Below are positions 43,898 through 52,197 of a DNA stretch of 64,000 bases, piece after piece. The notes below the pieces were generated by a model. That model did no database searches, was not told the origin of the DNA, and saw only the letters and a list, made by a program, of their open reading frames with translations. Source of the stretch: JAOUEA01 sp963762075 (lineage in GTDB: Bacteria; Actinomycetota; UBA4738; HRBIN12); the NCBI GenBank assembly GCA_963762075.1, contig CAVXJC010000003.1, positions 310,001 to 374,000 on the forward strand, read 5' to 3'. The position numbers and the translations under genes are program-made. Numbering within the stretch: the stretch's first letter is position 1; every line of letters begins with the position of its first letter.

Positions 43898-44230
43898 ATG
43901 CCATTGGTCACCGTCTTCAACCTGAGACGAGACGACCCGCTGGCAGATCTTGAGGAAGCGATACAGCGCACGCTGACGAGCATCCCTGAACTCGCCATCA
44001 ACGACTGGGAAGTCAACGTTGTCCCGGTTCTCCTGCCAGACGGCTTCGATGGCGAGGTGACCAGGATCAACGTCGATCTATGGGAACGGGCCGAACGAAC
44101 CAAGGATGCCTTGCAGGAGCTGGCGACGCGAGTTGCGGAGGGCTTCCAAGCAGTAGTTGGCGCGGATCGGAAAGTGAAGGTCGTCATCAGACCATATGAC
44201 GTTGACTCGAGCGGATGGGTGTCGCTCTGA
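43898..44230 (+). CDS. Tautomerase-superfamily (MIF/CHMI-like) small protein
   Basis: The 110-residue protein begins Met-Pro, and Pro-2 would be the catalytic base after methionine removal. PLVTVFNLRRDD is followed by a helix, VNVVPVLLPDGF, a second helix (KDALQELATRVAEGFQAVVG) and a final KVVIRPYDVDSSGW. That is the beta-alpha-beta repeat and length of the MIF/5-carboxymethyl-2-hydroxymuconate isomerase group; the C-terminal YD...GW resembles the end of MIF. A GGGAGGAGG ribosome site fixes the start. A CHMI-like role would fit the homoprotocatechuate genes at 14 kb, but the distance makes this speculative. Confidence 0.5.
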   Translation: MPLVTVFNLRRDDPLADLEEAIQRTLTSIPELAINDWEVNVVPVLLPDGFDGEVTRINVDLWERAERTKDALQELATRVAEGFQAVVGADRKVKVVIRPYDVDSSGWVSL

Positions 44231-44341
44231 TTCGCCTGTTCGGCTTCAACTGAGACACACCGGAACTACAGCCCGGCCACTCGGGTCAGTCGGCGAGGCG
44301 CTTGGCTAAGGGTCGAGTTTTCGACGACCGATGCCTGGTCC

Positions 44342-45580
44342 GTGAACCTTCGCCGTGCCCCGCTCGTCGCCTTGATCAGCATCCTGGCCTTGTGGGTCCT
44401 GCCGCCAATGGCGGCGTCGGCGGGGTGCATCGCCGGTCGCACCCAGGTCGTCGTCGAACGCACGCTTCGAGGCAACACCGATCTGTGGGGTCTTCGATCG
44501 AACGGGGCCCGCGTTCGCCTGACGACCGCTCGCGCAGCCGACACCGATCCGTCGTGGTCGCCGGACGGCACCGCACTTGTGTTCGTGCGTGGGACCGGGC
44601 GGCGCAGCGAGCTGTGGACCCTCGACGCTGAGACGTGCGAGGAGACGAGACTCACGCACGACGACTTCGCGAGCACCGAGCCCGACTGGGGCGAAGGTGG
44701 CCTCATCGCCTTCACGTTCCGCGCCGAGGGCGACGCCAACATCGTCGTGATGACGCTTCACGACCGCCAGCTCTATCTCTGGGCGCAGGATCAGGCGGAC
44801 GAGCGCCACCCGTCATGGTCCCCGTTCGACGATCAGATCGTTTACGCGTCCAACGTCGACGGCGACTGGGACATCTACCGAGCCGACGAGTCGCTCGCGA
44901 TGCAGGTGACCGATGACCCGGCCGACGAACGGAACCCTTCATGGGCTATCGACGGGCAGGTGATCGCCTTCACCAGCGATCGCGATGGCAACAGTGAGGT
45001 GTACTCGGTGGAACCAACCGGTGACGCGATGACCCGCCTCACGACGACGAGCGCGGTTGAAGCAGAGCCCACATGGAGTCGGTACGGGCTCCAAATCGTC
45101 GCGACCCGCACGTCTGGCGCGACCCCAGTTGTCGTCTCCCTTGATCGCGATGGCGGTACGCCCCTGACGGTCGGCATCAAGGGATCGTCGGCCGATGTGC
45201 GCGGCCCGTCGGAGTTCCAACGATGGAGAGACTCCCTCGCCAAGCGGTCGGTGCGCAGAACCGCTGCCGCCGCCCGACGGTTCTACGTCGAGCATGGCAC
45301 CTACGACGGCATCACGGTGATCGAGATGGCGAGCAGGGAGCCTGAACTCACGTATGTGCCTGGGTCGACCGGCAGCAGGGCGCCGTTCGAGGTGAGCATC
45401 TCGGAGCAGGACACCGTGTTCACAGCGGTCGCGTGCTCGGCGACAGGTGCTTGCTTCGCGATCCAAGAGACCGACAACGCCCTCACGACCTACTCCGTCG
45501 ATCTTCCGACCTCCGGCGAGTGGTCGGCCAACAGCGCTGGGGCGGCAGGCATCGTTGCCCCCACCTGGCCATACAGCTGA
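44342..45580 (+). CDS. PD40 propeller fused to a pilin-like C-terminal domain
   Basis: The 412-residue protein has a signal peptide (LRRAPLVALISILALWVLPP, cleaved near ASAG). Five PD40-like blades follow (DPSWSPDGTALVFVRG, HPSWSPFDDQIVYAS, NPSWAIDGQVIAFTSDRDGN and others). A last domain from about residue 300 begins RRTAAAARRFYVEHGTYDGI and contains TAVACSATGACFAIQE. That domain resembles the C-terminal beta-sheet of actinobacterial type IV pilin-like proteins, with a disulfide and the A-x-x-Y-x-x-x-x-G-T-Y-D motif. GTG 44342 is the start. The combination is unusual. Confidence 0.65.
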   Translation: MNLRRAPLVALISILALWVLPPMAASAGCIAGRTQVVVERTLRGNTDLWGLRSNGARVRLTTARAADTDPSWSPDGTALVFVRGTGRRSELWTLDAETCEETRLTHDDFASTEPDWGEGGLIAFTFRAEGDANIVVMTLHDRQLYLWAQDQADERHPSWSPFDDQIVYASNVDGDWDIYRADESLAMQVTDDPADERNPSWAIDGQVIAFTSDRDGNSEVYSVEPTGDAMTRLTTTSAVEAEPTWSRYGLQIVATRTSGATPVVVSLDRDGGTPLTVGIKGSSADVRGPSEFQRWRDSLAKRSVRRTAAAARRFYVEHGTYDGITVIEMASREPELTYVPGSTGSRAPFEVSISEQDTVFTAVACSATGACFAIQETDNALTTYSVDLPTSGEWSANSAGAAGIVAPTWPYS

Positions 45581-45595
45581 CTCGGTGTGGCGTCG

Positions 45596-45887
45596 ATGAG
45601 CCTGCTCCAATGGCCCAACGCCGCCGCTCTCGCCGAGGAGGGCCAGCGGCTCGTGCAAGAGGATACGGCACGATTCCCAGCGACCATTCGGCATCACCCT
45701 GCGGCTCGGCGAAACGGTGCGCGAGACTGACGCCCTGGGCCACGAGATCGAGGATCCCATCCTCGAGGTGTTGGTGGACGTGGGTGTTCTCGCCGGTGAG
45801 CGGCAGCAGCTGCTGGTTGATGCCGCCAATGACTCCGTGCGTTGGCAAGAGAAGGGCTCAGGGCGAAGAGTGACTGCCCCGGATCGC
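45596..45887 (+). pseudogene. Remnant of an unrecognised gene, one frameshift
   Basis: ATG 45596 opens MSLLQWPNAAALAEEGQRLV; after ARFPAT the frame closes, but an adjacent frame with native codon bias continues FGITLRLGETVRETDALGHE, IEDPILEVLVDVGVLAGERQ and DAANDSVRWQEKG. The two pieces join with one indel near 45680-45700. The protein would be about 95 residues. I do not recognise the family. Beyond 45890 the frame degenerates. Confidence 0.3.
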
Positions 45888-46407
45888 TGGGTCACGAACC
45901 CTAGCAGCCGACCCAGTCTCCGCCCTGAGCCGTTTGATCGTAGCGGCATCAGTCGTACGGGCGCAATCGCGAAGGGCGACACAATCGAGGGCAGCTACCA
46001 AGAGTCGATCGCGATCGGACGACGTTGCGACCCAGCCCTCTCCCAACCCGCTTCAGCCTGCTCGTTGAACCTAGCGGAACGCGAGTGGGATGCTTCGAGA
46101 GCGTCCTTGCTGCCCACAAGCGACGTGGAATCGTCTTCCGCCCCCATCCTTGTCACGCGCCCAGAGTTCAGCGACCGTCGGGAGCAGGTAGCCCACGAGC
46201 AGATCGAAGCGATCTGACCCTGCATCTCTGACAACCGAGAGTCCAACAAGACAACCAGTACGACCACGGTCGCCTCTGCGGGCTCGAGCCAGTGCAGATC
46301 GGCCAGGAGCACCTTAGCCGCCTCGGATCTCGGTGGCTGGACGGGAAACTGAAGGCCCGCCCGAGGGCGCCTCGGAGCTGGGAGCTGAAGCGAAGGTGGA
46401 TCTATCG
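45888..46407. other. Decayed region with a possible AAA-ATPase fragment
   Basis: No intact gene is seen here. On the minus strand at about 46200-46345 the frame reads KVLLADLHWLEPAEATVVV, which resembles the Walker B region (LxDLHWxDPA) of AAA_16 ATPases found in adenylate-cyclase-type and LuxR-type regulators. The flanks do not extend the match. The rest lacks codon bias. Confidence 0.3.
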
Positions 46408-46872
46408 CTAGCTCTCCCTCTCAACGAACGGTTGCGACCGGGTACGGACCACTTCCCACGTCAGTTCGCCGGTTGTACAGACTCCACCATCCTGGTCGTA
46501 CGAGACTTCGATCGTGCCTTCTCCGCGCCCCCACCAAAAGCGACCGGTGACCTGGTCCGCACGTTCGTCGATCGTGAAAGATCCATTCTCGGCGAGCCGA
46601 GGGCGCGGTGAACCGAACACCCACACGATTCCGAACTCGTCGCCCGGACCCACTTCGCATGTGACCACGAGCCGCTCGAACCCGATCTTGGCCAGGAGGC
46701 GTCGCCCGTTGTCCCGCTGGATCACTCTCGCCGCGACACGTTCGCCCTCAGAGGTCTCCCCCCGGTAGATGATGAGCCGCCCGGCAACCGCAGGTCCTGA
46801 TAGGGCCACGATCATCGCCCCGGCGATGCAAGAAGCGGCGGCTGATCGTCCACGCCTGGATCCCTTGCCCAT
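46408..46872 (-). CDS. Small secreted hypothetical protein (paralogue of 28003-28482)
   Basis: The 154-residue protein has a signal peptide (GRSAAASCIAGAMIVALSGP, cleavage after AVA) and a mature part that begins RLIIYRGETSEGERVAARV and ends CTTGELTWEVVRTR. It shares with the gene at 28 kb the order Y-x-GETS-x-G, R-DxGRR-L, V-x-CE and C-xxGxLTW-V. The two are clear but divergent paralogues. Two cysteines are conserved (V-x-C and the C-terminal C-x-x-G), likely a disulfide. Export is likely. The function is unknown. Confidence 0.65.
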   Translation of the reverse strand: MGKGSRRGRSAAASCIAGAMIVALSGPAVAGRLIIYRGETSEGERVAARVIQRDNGRRLLAKIGFERLVVTCEVGPGDEFGIVWVFGSPRPRLAENGSFTIDERADQVTGRFWWGRGEGTIEVSYDQDGGVCTTGELTWEVVRTRSQPFVERES

Positions 46873-47125
46873 GTGGCTACCCTACGCCTGGTTCGGCGTC
46901 TCAGCTCCGTTTCCCAGCCCTTCTCGCCTGTCAGCCGACGCTGACGGATCAGGAGTAGAACGGGCGGGATGGGATTCCCGACAATCGGTGCAGCATGCCG
47001 CGCGATTGGGTACGCGACAACTGGCACCGCCTACGGCTGAGGGTAGTGCTCGGCCATAGTCCTGGGGCTATGGATATTCCGGGCGAAGCCCTGAAGCCTG
47101 GCTCAGCTCAACTCAACTTCCAAGG

Positions 47126-48826
47126 ATGCTCGTCGATAGCTCGGAGATGTCAGAAGGACGCGATCCGGCGGCCATCGCTGAGCCCGCGCGGTCCTATCGC
47201 GAACTGTCGGTTCCGATCGTGGCGGCGGTCGCGCTCGTGGTGCACATCACATGGCTGATCGGGAACGAACTGCTGAACCCGCAGAGCCTCGTCCTCTACA
47301 GGACACCGCATCTCCGAAGCGCCGTGCACCAGCAGCTCCCGTTCGCCGCAGAGGCGGTCGTCGCATTGGTCTTCATCGGATGGCTACGGTGGTGGCGCCC
47401 TGTGGGACTGCGTCCTGCTCACCCCACGAAGATCACTCCTTCGTTCGCGATCCCGATCCTCGTCTATCTCGTCCTCTTCCTCGCCGGGGTCGCTGCACTC
47501 GCTGCTGTCGACGCCATGACGATCGGTCTGCTGATCACGATGACCGCCGGCTACGGGGTCTCCGCCTTCACGGAGGAGGTCGTGTTCCGCGGGTTCTTGT
47601 TGCACGGGCTGACGGCGCGACTCGGTCTCCCCGTCGCCGTGACCGTCAGCAGCGTTCTCTTCGCATCGATCCACTTCTTGCCATACCGAGGGATCGAGGC
47701 CGTGGACTTCATCTTGCTGTTCGGTTTCGGAGTCCTCATGTGCCGGATCCGCATGACGACCGGATCCGTCTGGTACCCCTATGTCACGCACTTCTCCGCG
47801 AACCTGTCGTGGACGGTCTGGTTCTGGCTATGGGAGATCGATCGGAGCGAACCGATCGCTTGGCTCGCATGGGCGAGCCCGTCCTTGGCCGGTCTGTTGA
47901 TCTTCGCCTCGATGTTGCTGGCTGGGGCGATCGAGTACGCCCGGCGCGATGCGATACGTCGCGGGGCCGTCGTCGCCCCCGACGCCTCTTCGAGCCTCGA
48001 AACGAACTATCGGGCGTTCGGTGTGCTGCTCGCTGCTGGCGTGGCCCTCGTCCTCTTGGCAGGTACCGCGACCCGGAACCTCGTGGAAGTTTCTCCCGCC
48101 CGACTCGCCGTTATCGCCTTCGGCGTGGTGGTGCTGGGCCTGGGATCCCTCATGACGTTCAACGCGCTCTTGATGCGCCGACATCAGCGCCGAACGTCCA
48201 TTGCCATGACGTCAGACGCTCCAGTCGAGGTTGACCCCGCACCTCTCCCGGCAGACGTCGCGGCCCGCGTGGACGAACTCGAGCACCTCGGCTTCGCCCT
48301 CATCGCCTCCGGTCGCCGGTCGGATATGGGCAACCCCTATGCGTTGCTCCTTCATCGCGACGGAACCATCGTGGCCGAGGTCTTGGTGCGCGATGCAGCC
48401 GGGGAAATGCCACAGATCTGGTTGAGCTCGATGCTGCATCCCGGTCGAGGATCTCTGGAAACAGCGACCGATGGACGAGGGTACCGCCTGTGGGCGGCCC
48501 AGCTCATGCAGGCGTTCCCGAACGCGGGAGCCGCTGAGCTCGTGGGCCACCATAGGGACGGGTTGCGGTTCCTCGGGACGCGGGGGATAACCGCCGAGGC
48601 CGTGAGCTCAGAGGAACTCCCGAGCATCCTGACGTGGGCGAGGCAGGAGTATGGCTACGCGATCGCCCGCGCGTCGTCGCGGCGATTCCGCGCAGAAGTA
48701 CTGCTCGCGCGGACTCACCGCTTCCTCGGCACGCTCGAGGACGACCCCACGATCGGCGAGCACCTCGCGCGCTACTGGACCGCCATCCAGGAACAGCGGG
48801 AAGCCGACCCATCTCGAGCTGGATGA
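47126..48826 (+). CDS. CPBP-family intramembrane metalloprotease with a C-terminal soluble domain
   Basis: The 566-residue protein has about eight hydrophobic segments over residues 28-345. In them are the CPBP/Abi motifs: FTEEVVFRGFLLHG (E150, E151, R155), FASIHF (H183) and THFSAN (H222, N226). These residues form a zinc-independent or metal glutamic site as in Rce1-type proteases. The C-terminal 180 residues (from DVAARVDELEHLGFALIASG) form a mixed alpha/beta soluble domain not usual in this family. Start ATG 47126 or 47147 (MSEGRD). Roles in the family include prenyl-protein processing and bacteriocin self-immunity. No toxin gene is nearby. Confidence 0.8.
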   Translation: MLVDSSEMSEGRDPAAIAEPARSYRELSVPIVAAVALVVHITWLIGNELLNPQSLVLYRTPHLRSAVHQQLPFAAEAVVALVFIGWLRWWRPVGLRPAHPTKITPSFAIPILVYLVLFLAGVAALAAVDAMTIGLLITMTAGYGVSAFTEEVVFRGFLLHGLTARLGLPVAVTVSSVLFASIHFLPYRGIEAVDFILLFGFGVLMCRIRMTTGSVWYPYVTHFSANLSWTVWFWLWEIDRSEPIAWLAWASPSLAGLLIFASMLLAGAIEYARRDAIRRGAVVAPDASSSLETNYRAFGVLLAAGVALVLLAGTATRNLVEVSPARLAVIAFGVVVLGLGSLMTFNALLMRRHQRRTSIAMTSDAPVEVDPAPLPADVAARVDELEHLGFALIASGRRSDMGNPYALLLHRDGTIVAEVLVRDAAGEMPQIWLSSMLHPGRGSLETATDGRGYRLWAAQLMQAFPNAGAAELVGHHRDGLRFLGTRGITAEAVSSEELPSILTWARQEYGYAIARASSRRFRAEVLLARTHRFLGTLEDDPTIGEHLARYWTAIQEQREADPSRAG

Positions 48827-48977
48827 CTCTTTGAAGCATCCCGGTAGGTCCTGGACGAAAAGTCTCGAACGAATGCAGCGGCCATGACGACACCCCTTGC
48901 TGCTGCCCCTAGTTGTCCCATGCTTTCGTGTGCGTGAACAAGAGACTGGTAGTACATCCGCCCGACGTCGCGCGGGC

Positions 48978-49391
48978 TCAGGCGACGAGACCCATCTTCG
49001 CGGTCTCCTTGATGAGCGCCACGAGCGCCTTCTCGTCGAGGTCCGCGAGCTTCTTGAACATCACGCAGGACTTGCCGATGCTGGCCTTCGGGAGCCGGTC
49101 CACGTACCGCTCGGCGACGTAGCCCTGCGCGTCGGCGGCGAAGCAGTACAGCGAGATGTACGAGGCGTTGCTGGCGATCGAGAGCTTGCAGGCGTCGCCC
49201 TCGCGGCCGCTCGCATAGCGGTAGTGGAACGGCCCGTAGCCGAGCATGCCGCCCATGATGACCGGCTCGAGCTTCGGCGCGTGCTTGCGGATCAGCGCAT
49301 CGAGTGCCGCGATGTCGGACCGGCGCGTGTCGTCCACCGCGGCGATGTACTCGGCCGGGGTCTTCACGTTCAGCTGTCCCTTCATCTTCAT
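48978..49391 (-). CDS. DUF1801 (YdhG-like) domain protein
   Basis: The 137-residue protein has the DUF1801 pattern: TPAEYIAAVDDTRRSDIAAL, HAPKLEPVIMGGMLGYGPFH with its M-x-G-x-Y turn, ISLYCFAAD, and GKSCVMFKKLADLDEKAL. Family members adopt a fold related to frataxin-like iron-binding proteins, but the function is not established. The ATG at 49391 is the natural start. It is a cytosolic single-gene unit. Confidence 0.85.
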   Translation of the reverse strand: MKMKGQLNVKTPAEYIAAVDDTRRSDIAALDALIRKHAPKLEPVIMGGMLGYGPFHYRYASGREGDACKLSIASNASYISLYCFAADAQGYVAERYVDRLPKASIGKSCVMFKKLADLDEKALVALIKETAKMGLVA

Positions 49392-49848
49392 TGCGTCCTC
49401 CGCGACTCGGGCGTCACCAGACCGGCAGCGCCCCGTCGGCCTTCGATCGATGAACTGTCGTCATCAGCCCCTCCGTGTACCCGCAGTGGGGTGCGTCACT
49501 GTAGCCACGGCGACCGATCCGCGTTCACCAGTCCAAGAGCGAACGGCGAGTGGACTAACCATGCTCCATGGATCGGTCTGCCACTGTCGCGTCCCGGCTC
49601 TGCTGACGACGGAGAAGCGTCAAGGTTCGCTTACAAGGTCTTCGATCCCGACCCTCCTACACCTTGAGCACCCGAGGCCGACTGCCTCATAGAGCAACTC
49701 AAGGGACTGCCCCTCATCCCGAGGGACTGCCCCTCATCCCGGCGCCGGGGACACCCCACTCGATGGAAGTCTTTGCCGGTGTGGAACCGTCCCCTGGAGG
49801 GCCCGCCTTCGAGGCGTTGGCACCGGCGACACCGCTTGTGCCACGCGG
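49392..49848. other. Intergenic region with no gene seen
   Basis: The open frames across these 457 bases have no consistent codon bias and no domain match. The stretch contains the 20-base tandem repeat at 49703-49742. No tRNA or hairpin-plus-T-run terminator was found. Confidence 0.4.
49703..49742 (+). repeat. Tandem duplication of a 20-base unit
   Basis: The unit GGGACTGCCCCTCATCCCGA occurs twice in direct succession, with one mismatch at the last base of the second copy. It lies in a non-coding stretch. No further copies are seen nearby. Confidence 0.8.
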
Positions 49849-50097
49849 TTACCCAGATCGGCCAGAACCAAACACGCCGAGCTTGTTGCTCAGCGCCCGC
49901 TCCGCATCGTGTTCTTGCGCTTCGGCTTGGTCAGCGGGCACTTCGATGGACTGATCCGCCTCTTGCTCGTCATCCGGTAGCCCCTCTTCGCTCGGACCCT
50001 GAGGTGGAATCTCGTCCGGGGCTTGCGGCCGCGGCACCTCGCCGGGGCCGCGCGGTTCAGGCATCTCGTCGCCCTCAGGCGGCATCGTCTCGGTCAT
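49849..50097 (-). CDS. Small acidic, proline-rich hypothetical protein
   Basis: The 82-residue product is disordered in appearance: MTETMPPEGDEMPEPRGPGE with many Pro, Glu, Gln and Asp residues, and a C terminus AERALSNKLGVFGSGRSG. A GAAGGGAGA ribosome site supports the start. There are no cysteines, helices or motifs. It lies 88 bases downstream of the STAS gene on the same strand. Confidence 0.5.
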   Translation of the reverse strand: MTETMPPEGDEMPEPRGPGEVPRPQAPDEIPPQGPSEEGLPDDEQEADQSIEVPADQAEAQEHDAERALSNKLGVFGSGRSG

Positions 50098-50185
50098 GCT
50101 CGTCTCCCTTCGTCGCAGCCTTTCTTACCCACGAGGTGCTCGATTAGCCGCGGCTTCGACCGTGGCGCGGGATCAGCCAAACTGG

Positions 50186-50524
50186 CTAGGCCGGGGCGTC
50201 GACCCAGTTCAAACGCCCTTCCACGGCGGTGAGCTGGAACACGCGATGCACCGTCTCGTTGCCACGTACGAATGAGACGGCAACGTGTCCGTCACGGCCC
50301 GCGATGTCTGCGGCGATCAAGACTCCAAGACCGGTCGAGTCGAGGAACGTGAGCCCGCGGAGGTCGACGACGATCTGGGAGACGTCCGCGTGTTGGGCGG
50401 AGTGCAAGGCCTCCTGCAGCTTCGGGACGGCTGCGAGATCGAGCTCACCTTCGAGGTGAACGACGGTCGCCCCGTCCTTCTCCTCGGTCCGCAAGGAGAA
50501 AGGTCGTACGGCTGGAACGTCCAT
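50186..50524 (-). CDS. STAS-domain anti-sigma-factor antagonist
   Basis: The 112-residue protein is a single STAS domain: VVHLEGELDLAAVPKLQEAL, the QIVVDLRGLTFLDSTGLGVL core with the phosphorylatable serine S63, and VFQLTAVEGRLNWV at the C terminus. These SpoIIAA/RsbV-type proteins, when unphosphorylated, bind the anti-sigma kinase and free the sigma factor. The start ATG 50524 follows AGGAGG. It is divergent from the kinase gene at 50681, which would be its partner. Confidence 0.88.
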   Translation of the reverse strand: MDVPAVRPFSLRTEEKDGATVVHLEGELDLAAVPKLQEALHSAQHADVSQIVVDLRGLTFLDSTGLGVLIAADIAGRDGHVAVSFVRGNETVHRVFQLTAVEGRLNWVDAPA

Positions 50525-50644
50525 GGTCCTTCCTCCTCGTGTAGTCCAGCGCGGATCATTCTCCATGACCGCCGACCAGTTGGCCACCCTCTCTACATTG
50601 CTCGTGCTTGTCGGCGAGACCCAGCAAATCCTTTACGGCCCTGG

Positions 50645-50670
50645 GTTTCTCGGCAGACCTCGAAGGGTAA
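50645..50670 (+). promoter_or_regulatory. SigF/SigB-like promoter for the anti-sigma kinase
   Basis: GTTT (50645-50648) and GGGTAA (50665-50670) are separated by 16 bases, close to the actinobacterial SigF/SigB consensus GTTT-N15-17-GGGTAT. The ATG of the kinase lies only 10 bases after the -10 and has no ribosome site, which fits a leaderless transcript. An inverted repeat (CGAGACCCAG at 50615-50624, CTGGGTTTCTCG at 50641-50652) overlaps the -35. Confidence 0.45.
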
Positions 50671-50680
50671 TCCAAAGCCG

Positions 50681-51070
50681 ATGCGACGAGAACTCATTCT
50701 GCCCGCGGATCAGAGCGCTCCTCTTCTTGCTCGCTCCGCACTGAACGAGGCGATCCCGCCCCCGTTCTTGAACGAGCGGGCCGACGACGCTCGCCTCGCC
50801 ATCAGCGAACTCGCCGCGAATGCCATCCGTCACGGACAGCTACGACCTGATCAAGACACGCTCCGCTTGGTCATCGATGCCGATGACGATCACGTCCGTA
50901 TCGAGGTGGAACAAGCCACCGCCGCCGTCGACGTGAGGGTGGTCGAGCCTCGCTGGGAGGATTCGGTCAGGGTAGGAGGCTTCGGGCTCCGGCTCGTCGA
51001 GCGAACGGCGGACGAGTGGGGCTTTGAGACCGGCCCGCCAGGACAGGTCTGGGTCGAGTTCCGCCGCTAA
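50681..51070 (+). CDS. Anti-sigma-factor kinase, HATPase_c (RsbW-like)
   Basis: The 129-residue protein is a lone GHKL ATP-binding domain. The N-box is in ARLAISELAANAIRHGQLRP and the G-box in RVGGFGLRLVERTADEWGFE. It would hold a stress sigma factor and phosphorylate the STAS protein encoded next to it. Domain length agrees with RsbW. No sigma factor gene is present nearby, so the target must be elsewhere. A SigF-type promoter directly before it suggests autoregulation. Confidence 0.85.
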   Translation: MRRELILPADQSAPLLARSALNEAIPPPFLNERADDARLAISELAANAIRHGQLRPDQDTLRLVIDADDDHVRIEVEQATAAVDVRVVEPRWEDSVRVGGFGLRLVERTADEWGFETGPPGQVWVEFRR

Positions 51071-51138
51071 GGTCGCCTCCGAATCGAGCCTGCTGTAGCA
51101 TTCGGGTTGTCCGCTGAAGGGCGGCTAAGGGAGTTGTC

Positions 51139-51357
51139 ATGACGGATGACATCCACAAGGCAGAGTTGGCCATCGAAGCGAGCGAATCCTCCCTGAGAGA
51201 AGCAACGGAACACATCGAGCGGGCCGCTGAGAAGAACGACGATCCCGCGGTCGCCGAAGAGCTCCATAACGCGGCCCTCGCTGCCGACTCGACGACCGCC
51301 CGAGTCGGCTGGCTCCGCGCGACACTCGCGCGGCTGTTTCGCCGTCAGCCCGCCTAA
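51139..51357 (+). CDS. Small helical hypothetical protein
   Basis: The 72-residue product is predicted to be two helices: DIHKAELAIEASESSLREAT plus EHIERAAEKND, and a C terminus ending LRATLARLFRRQPA, which is amphipathic and basic. A GGGAG ribosome site is seven to eight bases upstream. It is perhaps a small regulatory or membrane-associated protein. No family is recognised. It follows the kinase gene by 68 bases. Confidence 0.55.
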   Translation: MTDDIHKAELAIEASESSLREATEHIERAAEKNDDPAVAEELHNAALAADSTTARVGWLRATLARLFRRQPA

Positions 51358-51537
51358 TCGGCGAGTTCCATTCTTCGAGAAGACATCGCGATCTTCCGAA
51401 CCACGAAGGGCTGGTCTGTCATCGCGAGCGAGGCGGTCCCGCGCGCAGGCACGTGTCCCCTCGTCCGCGGGCGCAGTCGGGACGCGACGGAAACGCCCTC
51501 CGTCTCGTACTCGTGGGACGTTTCTGCAGGTCAGGGG

Positions 51538-51613
51538 TGGTAGTCCCAACGGGATTTGAACCCGTGTCTCTACCTTGAGAGGGTAGTGTCCTCGGCCTCT
51601 AGACGATGGGACC
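51538..51613 (-). tRNA. tRNA-Glu (anticodon CTC)
   Basis: Read on the minus strand, GGTCCCA pairs with TGGGACT as acceptor stem (with a G-T wobble at the top), the D-arm starts GTCTAGAGG, the anticodon stem-loop is CTACC-CTCTCAA-GGTAG with CTC, and the T-arm is ACGGG-TTCAAAT-CCCGT. The CCA end is encoded at 51538-51540. It reads GAG codons. Confidence 0.93.
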
Positions 51614-51702
51614 ATGCGCATCTGACCAGCATGCCGACCCAGGCTGGCCGGGACAGTGTATCCGACCCTTGGCGGGCCGATGATGCTTCGGAAGCCAGAA
51701 GC

Positions 51703-52197
51703 CTAGCGTCGTCTGGAACGCGAGATGCCACCGAGCACTGCGCCGAACACGATGTGCGCGACGACCATCGCGGCACTCTTCATGTTCGCCCGACCCTGCC
51801 CGGCGGGCTTCAGCCCGAGTGCTGGCAACCATCCGAGATAGCTTCCCGTGTACAACGCGAGGGCGAAGCCGACGCCGCTTCCAGCCCCCTGGGCGCGCGT
51901 GGGGATCAGCGAACGGTAGGCCGCCCCCGCGCCGGCCCCATAGGCGAGATGCGAGATCGTGGCGAGCACGTTCGAGGAGTCCTCGTCGATGGCCACGCCT
52001 GCTCGGGCCATCGCGTCATCGGCGATCTCCTCGGGTGGCAGCACCGGAAGCATGCCGAGCCGCTGTGCGCCGAGCATGACGAGCGACATCGGCACTGTGG
52101 CGACGGCGCCGCTCGCGGCGCCGAGGGCGATACGAGGAAGAGATACGTGCATCACCAACGCAAGCCACGTCTCCACCGTGGTTTCTCGCGCTCCCAT
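51703..52197 (-). CDS. Hypothetical membrane protein
   Basis: The 164-residue protein has four hydrophobic segments (ALGAASGAVATVPMSLVML, a short one near LATISHLAYGAGAGAAY, GVGFALALYTGSYLGWLPAL, AAMVVAHIVFGAVLGG) and a soluble VLPPEEIADDAMARAGVAID loop. The pattern recalls DUF1440/DUF6789-type membrane proteins. ATG 52197 shares one base with the stop of the upstream propeller gene (TGATG), so the two are coupled. It is an inner-membrane protein of unknown role. Confidence 0.6.
   Translation of the reverse strand: MGARETTVETWLALVMHVSLPRIALGAASGAVATVPMSLVMLGAQRLGMLPVLPPEEIADDAMARAGVAIDEDSSNVLATISHLAYGAGAGAAYRSLIPTRAQGAGSGVGFALALYTGSYLGWLPALGLKPAGQGRANMKSAAMVVAHIVFGAVLGGISRSRRR

Noticed and set aside
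45483..45848. Minus-strand open frame MPTHGVIGG
   Set aside because: The plus-strand frame over the same bases has better codon bias, and this frame becomes Arg-rich and featureless.
47126..48826. Bacteriocin immunity role for the CPBP protein
   Set aside because: CPBP proteins can be immunity factors, but no precursor peptide or exporter gene is next to it.
49620..49680. A tRNA-like TTCGATCCCGACC segment
   Set aside because: It cannot be folded with a matching acceptor stem, D-arm and anticodon arm.
49703..49742. Start of a CRISPR array
   Set aside because: Only two adjacent copies without spacers, so it is a simple tandem duplication.
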